Below are positions 1 to 10,683 of a DNA stretch of 64,000 bases, piece after piece. Position 1 is the first letter of the stretch. Each line of letters opens with the position of its first letter. The notes beneath the pieces were generated by a model. The model had not been told where the DNA came from, ran no database searches, and worked only from the letters and a program-made list of their open reading frames with translations. Origin of the DNA: DATAXI01 sp963756185 (GTDB taxonomy: Bacteria; Verrucomicrobiota; Verrucomicrobiia; Chthoniobacterales; Chthoniobacteraceae); assembly GCA_963756185.1 (NCBI GenBank), contig CAVWMS010000012.1, forward strand, positions 15,132-79,131, in the 5' to 3' direction. A program made the translations under genes and the position numbers.

Positions 1-1
1 T

Positions 2-70
2 CCGGTATACGATCCCAAGCCGGCGTATGAGGCCATCAAGGAATTCGCCGACCGGATGTTTCTTCAATGA
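2..70 (+). CDS. C-terminal 22 residues of an unidentified protein, possibly a glycoside hydrolase
   Basis: An open frame runs in from the left edge and stops at TGA 68-70. The encoded tail contains YDPKPAYEAIKEF. A Pro-Lys-Pro-Ala-Tyr-x-Ala-Ile ending is common at the C-termini of GH10-like and related (beta/alpha)8 glycosidases, where the last helix follows such a segment. With only 22 residues this is a hint and not an identification. It converges on the minus-strand glycosyltransferase gene that ends at 98. Confidence 0.4.
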   Translation, partial: PVYDPKPAYEAIKEFADRMFLQ

Positions 71-97
71 GCGCGGACCGCGGGTTTTCCGGGGAGG

Positions 98-2623
98 TCA
101 ACTCCCGCCGGCGCCCAGCAGCCTCATCAATACGTCGCCGAGCAGGCGGGGATCCTTGCGCGTTGCGCCCAGGGGCGGCCAGACCGCCGCGCGCCGCGTG
201 AGCAGATGCTTTAGTACGTTCGTTGTCCGTTCCGTCGCAAACTTCCGGCCGGCCAGCTCGCGCCCGGCCGCGCCGCTCCGGCGCGCCATTTCCGGGTCGC
301 GCAGCAGCCCCTCGAGCGCCGAGGCGATTCCCGCCACGTCGTGCTCGTCGAGCAGGCGCCCCGTCCTGCCATCCTCAATCATCTCCGGCACGCCGGCCAC
401 GCGCGTCGAGACCACCGGCAATCCCGCCGCCATCGCTTCCATGATGACCGTCGGCAGGTTGTCGCTGCTGCCGTCCGCGTCGCGCGTGCACGCCAGCGCG
501 AACACCCGCGCCCGCCGCAGGTATCCGATCACCTCCCCTTCCGGCCGCGCACCTTCGAGCGTGACCCGCTCGCCGAGGCCCGCCTGCGCGATCTGCCCGC
601 GCAGCGCCTCCTCGAGCGGTCCCGAGCCGACGATCCTGCACCGGAACTCGACCCTGCGCCGCGCCAGCAGCGCGCATGCCTCGATTAATTCCCCGAATCC
701 CTTTTTCCCGATCAATCTTCCCACCGACACGATCTCCGGCGGCTCCGCCGAAAAATCCGCGCGCGCGAATTCGTCCATGTGGATCCCGTTGTAGACGCGC
801 TCGATTTTTCCCGCCGAATCCGGGAACCGCTTCCGCAGCCAGTCGCGCGAGTAATCCGCCACCGTGACCACCAGCCGCGCCTCCTTCACCAATTCATCCA
901 GGCTCACCGGAAAATCGGTCTCACAAAATATATCGTTCGCATGCCCGGTGAATGAGTACCCGATCCCGTAAAATTGCCTGATCCAGTACGCCGTCCGCGC
1001 CGCCATCCCCGCGAAATGCGCGTGCACGTGCCGGATGCCCCGCTTCTTCATCTCGAGCCCGAGCCACGCCGCCTCGTAGAGGCGCGTTTTGTCGCCCCGG
1101 TCGCCCCAGCCGGAAAACACGTCCCACACATCGGAGTGGATCCGGTGCGCCTCCCGCGCGTCGCGCACCGCCTTGTTCAATGCCTCGTCCGTCGGCAGAT
1201 AGCGCACCCGGTCGAGCAGCGACGCGTCCGCCGCGCTCCATTCCTCCGCCTCGCGGATCGAGTATATCGCCGGCGCCATCCCCTGGCGCGCCATCTCCTC
1301 GGCCTCGCGAAAACAGAACGTCTGCGTGAACGACGGGAACCGCTCGAACAAATAGGCGAACGGCGCGCCGCCGTCGCGGACGGGCGCGGGAACCTTGCGG
1401 GAAACATGGGCCGGCTGCGATTTCCGCGGCTCGCCCGCGGCGATGGCCACCGCCGTCTCGGGCACCGGCTCCGGCGCGCCGATCTCGAGCGCCTCGTCGT
1501 AATAGCTCTCCAGTTTCTCGATCTGCTTTGCCTGTCCGAACTCCTGCCGCACGCTTTCGCTCCCCGCGCGGCCCATGGCAAACGCCCGCTGCGGCGCCGC
1601 CGCCAGGTCCAGCATCGCCTTCAGCAGCGCCGCGTCGTCCCGTTCCGCCACCAGCAATCCCGTGCGCCCGTTTTCGACCGCCTCCGGGATGCCGCCGTGA
1701 AGCGTCGCCAGCACCGGCAGGCCGGTCGCCATCGCCTCGAGCATTGAATTCGGCACGCCCTCCTGGTTCATGTCCGCCGTCATTTCGCTCGGGTGCACAA
1801 AGAAATGCGCCTCGCCGTACAGCCGCGCCAGGTCGGCCTGCGCGAGGAATCCGCGCAGCTCGACCGCCTCCTCGATTCCCAAATCCCGCGCCAGCGCCTC
1901 GATCTCCTTTTTCATCGGCCCCTCGCCCGCCAGCGTGAAGCGCGCCCGCGGGTAGCGCTTGCGAAATTCCGCGAACGCCAGCAGCGCCGTCGCGATTCCC
2001 TTTTTCGGGATCAACCGGCAGGCCTGCACGAAGTGCCATTCTCCGTTCGGCGGAGTCCGCCGTTCGCGCAGCGGATAATCATCCAGCGGAATGCCGGTCC
2101 GGTTCAGCCTGATTTTCTCTTCCGGGCAGCCCAGTTCCTTGAGCCGGTCCGCCAGCGACATCGAGCGCACCAGCACCAGCGGCGTCACGCGCAGCAGCTC
2201 GCGCAGGTTCCCCTCGTATTCCGGTTGATGCTCGCGCGGCATCACGTCCGCCCCGTGGAACGACACCACGCACGGGTGGCCCCACCCCTTGACGAACGGC
2301 AGCAGGTGCACCCCGGTATGCCCAAAATAAATGTGCATCAGGTCCGCCTCGCGCCGCCGAAAAATCTTCATCATCCCCTGCATCTCCCCGCGGTAATAGA
2401 GCGCCGGCAGTTTCCGCACATGCTTCAGCCAGAAGCGCCGGATGAAATTCTTGCGCGGCTTGCGCGGCACCATCTCGATGTCCGGAAACGGGAACCGCTC
2501 CGCCGAAGTCCGCTCCCTGGCCACGATGAACGTCTTGTACTTCCGCAGCCCGGTCACCTGCCGGTAGATGTGGAGCATCTCCGGCTTCAAAAACGTGGTG
2601 CAATAACTGGCTACTGTTGGCAC
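98..2623 (-). CDS. tandem GT4 glycosyltransferase (two GT-B domains in one chain)
   Basis: The product is 841 residues, about twice the usual 370-420 of a GT4 enzyme, and holds two complete copies. Residues 1 to about 385 form the first; it includes SFHGADVMP and the nucleotide-sugar region EGVPNSMLEAMATGLPV. A Pro/Ala-rich linker of about 35 residues follows. Residues from about 420 to 835 form the second, opening FAYLFERFPSFTQTF as in WcaL-type enzymes and carrying DNLPTVIMEAMAAGLPVV. GT4 enzymes move sugars from nucleotide-sugars onto lipid-linked or polysaccharide acceptors, so a role in exopolysaccharide or LPS outer-chain assembly is likely. The acceptor cannot be told from sequence. 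It lies 65 nt downstream of phoR on the same strand and could be co-transcribed with phoBR. The frame is continuous and the linker composition looks natural, so I favour a true fusion. Confidence 0.85.
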   Translation of the reverse strand: MPTVASYCTTFLKPEMLHIYRQVTGLRKYKTFIVARERTSAERFPFPDIEMVPRKPRKNFIRRFWLKHVRKLPALYYRGEMQGMMKIFRRREADLMHIYFGHTGVHLLPFVKGWGHPCVVSFHGADVMPREHQPEYEGNLRELLRVTPLVLVRSMSLADRLKELGCPEEKIRLNRTGIPLDDYPLRERRTPPNGEWHFVQACRLIPKKGIATALLAFAEFRKRYPRARFTLAGEGPMKKEIEALARDLGIEEAVELRGFLAQADLARLYGEAHFFVHPSEMTADMNQEGVPNSMLEAMATGLPVLATLHGGIPEAVENGRTGLLVAERDDAALLKAMLDLAAAPQRAFAMGRAGSESVRQEFGQAKQIEKLESYYDEALEIGAPEPVPETAVAIAAGEPRKSQPAHVSRKVPAPVRDGGAPFAYLFERFPSFTQTFCFREAEEMARQGMAPAIYSIREAEEWSAADASLLDRVRYLPTDEALNKAVRDAREAHRIHSDVWDVFSGWGDRGDKTRLYEAAWLGLEMKKRGIRHVHAHFAGMAARTAYWIRQFYGIGYSFTGHANDIFCETDFPVSLDELVKEARLVVTVADYSRDWLRKRFPDSAGKIERVYNGIHMDEFARADFSAEPPEIVSVGRLIGKKGFGELIEACALLARRRVEFRCRIVGSGPLEEALRGQIAQAGLGERVTLEGARPEGEVIGYLRRARVFALACTRDADGSSDNLPTVIMEAMAAGLPVVSTRVAGVPEMIEDGRTGRLLDEHDVAGIASALEGLLRDPEMARRSGAAGRELAGRKFATERTTNVLKHLLTRRAAVWPPLGATRKDPRLLGDVLMRLLGAGGS

Positions 2624-2688
2624 GGGGCGAAAAAGGGAAACTACAATCTGCCCCGGCCCGGCCCGAAAAGCGAAATCTTGATCCAGAT

Positions 2689-4020
2689 TCAGCTTTCCGC
2701 GGCGCTCTTCTGTTCCTTATCGAGTCCCTCATCCCCGATTTCCTCCGCCTCCTTGACCGGCAGTTGAATCACAATCGTCGTCCCTTTGCCAAACGTGCTT
2801 TCCGCGCGCACTTCGCCTCCGTGCAATCCGACAATGTGCTTGACGATCGAGAGCCCCAGGCCGGTCCCGCCCGCCTCGCGGCTGCGCGCCTTTTCCACGC
2901 GGTAAAACCGCTCGAACACATGCGGCAAATCCCCCGGCGGAATCCCGGCGCCCGTATCCTCGATCCGCAGCTCGACCCGTTCGCCCGCCGGCAGCGCGCG
3001 CATGGCGATCTCCGCTCCCTTCGGCGAATACTTGATCGCGTTATCGAGCAAATTTCCGATCACCTGCTCGAGCCGGAACGGGTCCGCGGGGATCGTTCCC
3101 ACCGCCGGGTCCACCTCGAGCGACACCTTTTTTTCCTTGAGGCGCGGCGCCCATTCATCGAGCACCTGCCGCAGGAACAACTCGAGTGACAACGGCTGGA
3201 TGTCGAGCGGGTCCGTGCGCGCTTCGAGCCGCGCCAGGATCAGCAGATCGTCCAGCAGCAATTGCAGACGCCGCGAGTGCTTGCTCATGATTTTCAGGTA
3301 GCCCGCCGCGTCCTCGCTCGAGATATCCCTCATGTCCATCAGCGTCTCGAGGTACCCGTGAAAAATCGACAGCGGCGTCCGCAGCTCGTGCGAGACGTTT
3401 GCCACAAATTGCCGCCGCACCTCCTCGAGCTGCTTGACCCGCGACACGTCGTGCAGCACCGCGACCACGCCCGTCACCGCGCCCGCCTCGTCGCGCATCG
3501 GCACCGCGTTCACGCTCAGGAACCGCTCCGCCACCGGCGACCCCGGGTTGGCCACGGCGATTTCCCGCGCCTCGACCGATTGTCCCTTCGCCGCCGCGCG
3601 GATCAATTCGCTCAGCGCCGCCTGCCGCGTGGCCCGCACCACCGTCTGCCCGATCGGCTCGGTCTCGAGCGCGAACATCGTGCGGAACGAATCGTTCATC
3701 GAACGAATCACCTGGTTTTCATCCATCACCACCACCCCCTCGACCATGCTCGCCAGGATCGCGTGGAGATTGAACCGCTGCTGCTGGATGTCGCTCTTGA
3801 GCGACTGCTGCTCGCGCCAGAGCCGCTCGATGTCCTGCGCCAGTTGGCTGAATTCGTTCATCCCCTGCGTCAATTCCATGCGCGGCTGCCGCCCGTTCAC
3901 CGCCGCGCGCGCCATTTCCCCGGTTTTTCGCAGCCCGGAGAGGAAACGGCCCCGCGTGACGATCAGGGTCCCGAGCGCCGCCAGGACGGCGCCCAGCAAA
4001 AACCATAACAGGGCTGGCAC
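2689..4020 (-). CDS. phoR: PhoR-type sensor histidine kinase
   Basis: This 443-residue membrane kinase has one N-terminal transmembrane helix (about residues 3-22), a HAMP-like linker, a PAS domain (about 85-200), a HisKA domain with the phospho-acceptor box VSHELRTPLS, and a HATPase with the N box NLLDNAIKYS, G1 DTGAGI, F box FERFYR and G2 GTGLGLSIVK. There is no room for a periplasmic sensing domain, as in the short PhoR proteins that sense through PstSCAB/PhoU. It begins 6 nt after the phoB stop, so the two form an operon. No pst or phoU genes are in the window, so phosphate sensing is inferred from family resemblance; it could be another PhoR-like kinase. Confidence 0.88.
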   Translation of the reverse strand: MPALLWFLLGAVLAALGTLIVTRGRFLSGLRKTGEMARAAVNGRQPRMELTQGMNEFSQLAQDIERLWREQQSLKSDIQQQRFNLHAILASMVEGVVVMDENQVIRSMNDSFRTMFALETEPIGQTVVRATRQAALSELIRAAAKGQSVEAREIAVANPGSPVAERFLSVNAVPMRDEAGAVTGVVAVLHDVSRVKQLEEVRRQFVANVSHELRTPLSIFHGYLETLMDMRDISSEDAAGYLKIMSKHSRRLQLLLDDLLILARLEARTDPLDIQPLSLELFLRQVLDEWAPRLKEKKVSLEVDPAVGTIPADPFRLEQVIGNLLDNAIKYSPKGAEIAMRALPAGERVELRIEDTGAGIPPGDLPHVFERFYRVEKARSREAGGTGLGLSIVKHIVGLHGGEVRAESTFGKGTTIVIQLPVKEAEEIGDEGLDKEQKSAAES

Positions 4021-4026
4021 GGAGCC

Positions 4027-4719
4027 CTACTCCTCCGTGACCCGGTACCCAAAGCCGCGGATCGTCTCGATGCAATCGGCTCCCGGGCCCAGTTTTTCCC
4101 GGAGCCGCCGCACGTGGGTGTCCACCGTGCGGGTATCGATCACGCTCTCGTAGCCCCACACCTCGTTCAGCAGGCCGTCGCGGCTTTGCACCCGGCCCCG
4201 CCGCTCGATGAGCAGGCTCAGCAGCTTGAATTCCGTGGCCGTCAGTCCCACCTGTTTGCCCCGCACCCGCACCGCGTGACGCTCCCGGTCCACCGTGATG
4301 TGCCCCGCCTTCAACTGCGAGTCGACGTGGTTCGACGCGGGTTGACTGCGCCGCAGCACCGACTTCACCCGCAGCACCAGCTCCCGCGGGCTGAACGGCT
4401 TGGTCATGTAATCGTCCGCGCCCAACTCGAGGCCCGTGATCCGGTCCGGCTCCTCGGCCTTCGCCGTCAGCATGATGAGCGGGATGCGGGTGGTCGCCGC
4501 GTCCGCCTTCAAAAGTTTGCACACCTCCAGCCCGCTCATGCCCGCCAGCATGATATCGAGGACTATCAGGCTCGGCGAATCCTCCCGGGCGCACCGCATC
4601 GCCTCGGGACCGTTCTCCGCGTTCACAGGCACGAAACCGGCGTTCCGCAGGTGAAGGCTCACCAGCTCCTGCACATCCGCTTCATCCTCGGCGATTAATA
4701 TTTTTTCGCCGTGAGTCAT
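4027..4719 (-). CDS. phoB: PhoB-type response regulator (OmpR family)
   Basis: A receiver domain (ILIAEDEADV with the acidic pocket, phospho-acceptor Asp in IVLDIML, Thr in MLTAKAE, Lys in TKPFSPRELVLR) is followed by a winged-helix domain containing LTATEFKLLSLL, RDGLLNEVWGY and DTRTVDTHVRRLREKLG. This is the standard layout of an OmpR/PhoB transcription factor that binds direct repeats upstream of its promoters when phosphorylated. I chose ATG 4719 (MTHGEKIL) because it lies directly before the first beta strand; an upstream in-frame start at 4755 would add 12 unlikely residues. The partner kinase is encoded 6 nt downstream. Confidence 0.9.
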   Translation of the reverse strand: MTHGEKILIAEDEADVQELVSLHLRNAGFVPVNAENGPEAMRCAREDSPSLIVLDIMLAGMSGLEVCKLLKADAATTRIPLIMLTAKAEEPDRITGLELGADDYMTKPFSPRELVLRVKSVLRRSQPASNHVDSQLKAGHITVDRERHAVRVRGKQVGLTATEFKLLSLLIERRGRVQSRDGLLNEVWGYESVIDTRTVDTHVRRLREKLGPGADCIETIRGFGYRVTEE

Positions 4720-4901
4720 GCACGGTCCCTTACCGCACCCACCCCGTTTTGGCAAGCATCAGCCGGTTCCCTCCTCGGAAGATTCTGCGCCGCACCCCGG
4801 ACCGCTCGCGCGTTTCAATATAAAATCATTAAAAAAGTGCATTGCCTCTCCCTGTCCAGCCATTATCATCCGCCGCTTTTCTCTTCGCGCGCTATCCCCT
4901 T

Positions 4902-7040
<2,139 letters not shown>

Positions 7041-7129
7041 CTTCCTCTGCCTTCTCCGGCCCGCCAAAAAGAATTGGGCATTGGCGCGCCGGCCCCTCTA
7101 TCGTGCCTTCCGCATCGGATGTTCCGCGC

Positions 7130-8344
7130 ATGAAATCGCTCTTCCTCACCAACGAATATCCTCCCAACGTTTACGGCGGCGCCGGGGTTCACGTAGATTA
7201 TCTCTCCCGCGAACTCGCGAAACTCATGGACGTCGAGGTCCGCTGTTTCGGCAGCCAGGATGAAACGCTCGATCACCTGCGCGTCCGCGGCTTCGGCCTC
7301 GATCCTCCGGATGGACCGCGCCGAAGAATCTCCACTCCGTCTTTGGCGCCGTCCGCCGGTGCACCGATTTCAACACCACCGCCATCGATGCCGACGTGGT
7401 CCATTGCCACACCTGGTACACCCATTTCGGCGGCATCCTCGCAAAGCTCAATTACGGCATCCCGCTCGTCATCACCAGCGCACTCGCTCGAGCCGCTGCG
7501 CCCGTGGAAACGCGAGCAGCTCGGCGGCGGCTACGATTTTTCCTGCTGGGTCGAGCGCACCGCCATGCAAATGGCCGACGCGGTCATCGCCGTCTCGAAG
7601 GAATCGAAGGCCGACGTGCTGCGCCTCTTCGACATTCCCGCCGAGCGCATCCACATCATTTACAACGGCATCGACACCGGCGAATACCGGCGCACCACGG
7701 AAGGAGGCCGCGCTGCGCCGTTACGGCATCGATCCGGCGGCGCCGTTCGTTCTCTTCGTCGGGCCGCATCGCGCGGCAAAAAGGAATCATCCATCTCGTC
7801 AACGCCATCCAGTACATGGACCCCGGCTTCCAGGTCGTCCTTTGCGCCGGCGCGCCCGATACGCCGGAGATCGCCGCGGAAATGAAGGCCGCCGTCGCCG
7901 CCGCCCAGGCCCGAGCGCAAGGGGTCATCTGGGTTCGCGAGATGGTCGAACAAGGCCGAGCGTCATCCAGCTTTACTCCCATGCCGCCGCATTTTGCTGC
8001 CCCTCCATTTACGAGCCCTTCGGCATCATCAACCTCGAGGCCATGGCGTGCGAGACCCCGGTCGTCGCCAGCGCCGTCGGTGGCATCAAGGAAGTTGTTG
8101 TCGATGGTGAGACCGGATTCCTCGTCCCGCTCGATCAATTGAACGAGAGCCCGTTCGAGCCGGTCGATCCCGGCCAATTCGCGCGCGATCTCGCCGCAAA
8201 GATCAACCTCCTCATGTCCGATGCCGACTTGCGCGCCCGCTTTCGGCAAAGCCGGCCGCCGCCGCGCCGAGGAATTGTTTTCATGGAAAGCGATCGCCGG
8301 CCCAAACGCGAGACCTTTACGTGTCACTCATCAAGAAAAAATGA
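7130..8344 (+). CDS. glgA: glycogen synthase / GT4-GT5-like glucosyltransferase (frame-disrupted)
   Basis: The product opens with FLTNEYPPNVYGGAGVHVDY, a typical start of actinobacterial-type glycogen synthases. The body contains DADVVHCHTWYTHFGGILAK, YDFSCWVERTAMQMADAVIA, ERIHIIYNGID, and the donor-site region CPSIYEPFGIINLEAMACE followed by TPVVASAVGGIKEVV. It transfers glucose from a nucleotide-sugar to glycogen, or builds maltose-1-phosphate in some relatives. The true C-terminus is DLYVSLIKKK with stop TGA 8342-8344. Frame changes are visible near 7320, 7480, 7705, 7775, 7955, 8255 and 8310; the last fits an extra C in ggccc. It starts 89 nt after hppA. The partner GlgC is encoded at 31808-33105. 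Confidence 0.82.
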
Positions 8345-8366
8345 AGACAAATTCGAAATGACGGGA

Positions 8367-8508
8367 CGAAATTCGAAATTCGAAATTCGAAATTCGAAGG
8401 ATTTGGCGCGCTCCGCGCGCACGGATTTTTCTGTTGGGTCGTTCCACCTCCCGCCGCGCCACCCGCGCTGCCGCCCATTCGAATTTCGAATTTCGAATTT
8501 CGAATTTT
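8367..8508. repeat. inverted pair of CGAAATT heptamer arrays
   Basis: The left arm (8367-8398) is about 4.5 tandem copies of CGAAATT. The right arm (8477-8508) is the same array in inverse orientation. Between them lie 78 nt of GC-rich DNA containing a GCGCGCTCCGCGCGC palindrome. The arms could fold into a long hairpin. The right arm ends 6 nt before the obg start codon, where a Shine-Dalgarno sequence would normally be. A related CCGAAAT array sits at 39804-39831. Confidence 0.9.
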
Positions 8509-8514
8509 CCAACC

Positions 8515-9636
8515 ATGTTCGTTGACCAGATCAAAGTTCACGCAATAGCGGGCGAAGGCGGCGACGGCTGCGTTTCGTTCCGGCGTGAGAAATTCGTCCC
8601 GAAGGGCGGTCCCAATGGCGGCGACGGCGGGCGCGGCGGCGACATCATCCTGCTGGCCGACACCCAGACCGATAACCTGGCCGCTTTTTTCTACGAGCCC
8701 ATCATCCGCGGCGGCGAGGGCGAGAATGGCATGGGCAAAAATCTCTACGGCCGCGGCGCGAAACCGAAATATGTCCGCGTGCCCCTCGGCACCCTCGTTT
8801 ACCGCATCCATCACGACGCCCCGGCTGCCGCACCTCCGCCAAAGCGGAGCGCCACATATTACAACCTCGGATCGGAAGCGCCCGAGCCCGAGGCGCCGCC
8901 CAAAAAAGGGATCGATATTCACGCGCCCGGCATCGAGTTGATCGCCGATCTCGATCAGCCCGGCCAGGAATTCCTGCTTTGCAAGGGAGGCGACGGCGGC
9001 AAAGGCAACGTCCATTTCAAGAGCTCGACCAACCGCATCCCGCGCGAGTCCACTCCGGGCCAGCCCGGCGAGGAAGGCGATTTCATCTTCGAGCTGCGCA
9101 CCATCGCCGATGCCGGCCTCGTCGGTTATCCCAATGCCGGCAAATCCACGCTCCTCAGCCGCATCTCATCGGCCCATCCAAAGGTCGCGCCGTATCCCTT
9201 CACCACGCTCCATCCCATCATCGGCGTCGTCGAGTTTCCCGGCTATGCCCGCGCCACCGTTGCAGATATTCCCGGCCTCATCGAGGGCGCTCATCTCAAC
9301 GTCGGCCTCGGCCACGAATTCCTCCGCCACATCGTCCGCTGCAAGGCCCTGCTCTTCGTCCTCGACATGGCCGGCAGCGAGGGCCGCAGCCCCATCGCCG
9401 ATCTCGCCACGCTGCGCGAGGAGCTGAAGCTCCACGATCCGACCCTTGCCAAAAAGCCGTGGATCGTGATCGCAAACAAAATGGACCTCCCCGGCGCCGC
9501 CGAAAATCTGAAGGCCTTCAGGCGCCGCTTCCGCAAACGCGAAGTCATCCCCATCTCCGCCGCCGGTGGCGAGGGCATTGAAACATTGAAAGCGCGCCTG
9601 AGCGAATTGCTGACCCAGCCGGCCGGCTCCGCGTAG
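8515..9636 (+). CDS. obgE: Obg/CgtA ribosome-assembly GTPase with an N-domain insertion
   Basis: This 373-residue GTPase acts in 50S ribosome maturation and stress control. The glycine-rich Obg fold (residues 1-185) has GEGGDGCVSFRREKFVPKGG and GGDGGKGNVHF. The G domain has G1 GYPNAGKST (204-212), switch II DIPGLIEGA, G4 NKMD and G5 SAAGG. Between VPLGTLVYR and LIADLDQPGQ there is an extra segment of about 40 residues (99-140), rich in Pro and Ala, which is absent from typical Obg proteins. There is no C-terminal OCT domain. ATG 8515 is fixed by the conserved MFVDQIKV start; no clear Shine-Dalgarno is visible because the heptamer repeat occupies that position. Confidence 0.95.
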   Translation: MFVDQIKVHAIAGEGGDGCVSFRREKFVPKGGPNGGDGGRGGDIILLADTQTDNLAAFFYEPIIRGGEGENGMGKNLYGRGAKPKYVRVPLGTLVYRIHHDAPAAAPPPKRSATYYNLGSEAPEPEAPPKKGIDIHAPGIELIADLDQPGQEFLLCKGGDGGKGNVHFKSSTNRIPRESTPGQPGEEGDFIFELRTIADAGLVGYPNAGKSTLLSRISSAHPKVAPYPFTTLHPIIGVVEFPGYARATVADIPGLIEGAHLNVGLGHEFLRHIVRCKALLFVLDMAGSEGRSPIADLATLREELKLHDPTLAKKPWIVIANKMDLPGAAENLKAFRRRFRKREVIPISAAGGEGIETLKARLSELLTQPAGSA

Positions 9637-9644
9637 TTGCGGCG

Positions 9645-10112
9645 TCAGTTCCACCGGTGCCGCGTGACGAAGTCAACCTGCCTCAGTTTTCCCTCATGCC
9701 CGCCCATCGCGGATAGATCGCGGCAGCCGTGGATGTGCTCGATCCACGTCCGTAATTCTACGAGGTCGAATGGCTTTTCCATGATCCCGGCGACTTCCAG
9801 CCTCCGGTATTCCTCTTCGTCGATTCTCCCGGCATAGGCCGTGACTACGACGATTTCCCCCAGGAATCCGCGCTCCCGCAGCCTCCGAACCAGATCCACT
9901 CCCGATACCCGCACCATCAAATGATCGGTGATGACGAGGTCGAACCGGACGTCTCCCCTCTCGAACATGCCGAGCGCCTCCTCGCCGTCGCTCGCCAGGT
10001 AGCCGCGATGCCCGGCCAGGCTCAGGACGGCATTGAGCGCCGACCTGCTCGCCGCTTCGTCGTCGACAACCAGGATGTTCAGGTGCTTGTTGCTGGGCTG
10101 CGTCAAATTCAC
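9645..10112 (-). CDS. single-domain response regulator
   Basis: The product is a stand-alone CheY-like receiver. From the proposed GTG start at 10112, the acidic pair is Asp17-Asp18 in ILVVDDEAA, the phospho-acceptor is Asp63 in LVITDHL, the switch Thr is in VVVTAYAG and the Lys is in MEKPFDL. After the receiver comes only a 20-residue tail, so there is no output domain. It probably works by protein contact or in a phosphorelay. An upstream in-frame start at 10205 would add a 31-residue basic stretch of no obvious fold, so I prefer the GTG. No kinase gene is adjacent; it converges with obg, 8 nt apart. Confidence 0.8.
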   Translation of the reverse strand: MNLTQPSNKHLNILVVDDEAASRSALNAVLSLAGHRGYLASDGEEALGMFERGDVRFDLVITDHLMVRVSGVDLVRRLRERGFLGEIVVVTAYAGRIDEEEYRRLEVAGIMEKPFDLVELRTWIEHIHGCRDLSAMGGHEGKLRQVDFVTRHRWN

Positions 10113-10222
10113 AATTCTGGTATAGCATAGCCCATTCCAACCCCCGCCGCATCTCCTCCGCGACAGTTGACGCTCCTCTGCCGCGCGCATACGGTTGAGC
10201 CGCAACTTTCACCCAATACCGC

Positions 10223-10654
10223 ATGCAAAAAATAGGCTTTTCGGAGGCCGTTGACCACATCCTGCAGGAAGATCCGCGATTTCATCGCGACGTTTACGCC
10301 TTCGTCCGGGACGCGCTCGATTTCACTGTCAAGCAGCAGAAGAGAAACAAGGAGGGTGTCTCGCATCATGTCTCGCCGGGCCAGCTCCTGGACGGCATAC
10401 GCGTTTTTGCCCTCAAGGAGTTTGGCCCCATGGTTCCCACCGTTTTCGGTTACTGGAACGTCCATTCCTGCGAGGACCTGGGCCACATCGTCTTCAACAT
10501 GATTCGCAAGGAAATCCTCGGCAAAAACGATTCCGATACGATCGATCAATTCCGCAACGGGTACGATTTCCACCAGGCGTTCGTGGTCCCGTACCTGCCC
10601 GGCGCAGCCGCGCCGGCAAAGCCCGCGTCCCAGCCCGCCGGGACCGGCTCATAA
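10223..10654 (+). CDS. conserved protein resembling the Planctomycetes/Verrucomicrobia-restricted Minf_1886 family
   Basis: The 143-residue product has MQKIGFSEAVDHILQEDPRF, then YAFVRDALDFTVKQ, HVSPGQLLDGIRVFALKEFG and WNVHSCEDLGHIVFNMI. This block pattern (a short acidic start, VSGQELLDGIR-like and EDIGEIVFNLI-like motifs) recalls the small PVC-restricted family that includes Minf_1886 of Methylacidiphilum. The family's function is unknown to me. The C-terminal 20 residues are a Pro/Ala-rich tail. It lies upstream of, and in the same direction as, the M16 peptidase gene. The family match is from memory and needs a profile search. Confidence 0.7.
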   Translation: MQKIGFSEAVDHILQEDPRFHRDVYAFVRDALDFTVKQQKRNKEGVSHHVSPGQLLDGIRVFALKEFGPMVPTVFGYWNVHSCEDLGHIVFNMIRKEILGKNDSDTIDQFRNGYDFHQAFVVPYLPGAAAPAKPASQPAGTGS

Positions 10655-10683
10655 CCTCCGTCTCACTTCCGTCTCACGCCGCC

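Noticed and set aside
921..2039. Long open frame inside the tandem glycosyltransferase gene on the same strand
   Set aside because: It is a shifted frame of the real gene: Gly/Arg/Ala-rich, no motifs, wholly inside it.
8367..8508. Heptamer arrays as a CRISPR array
   Set aside because: Units are 7 bp and contiguous, with no spacers of constant length, and no cas gene is nearby.
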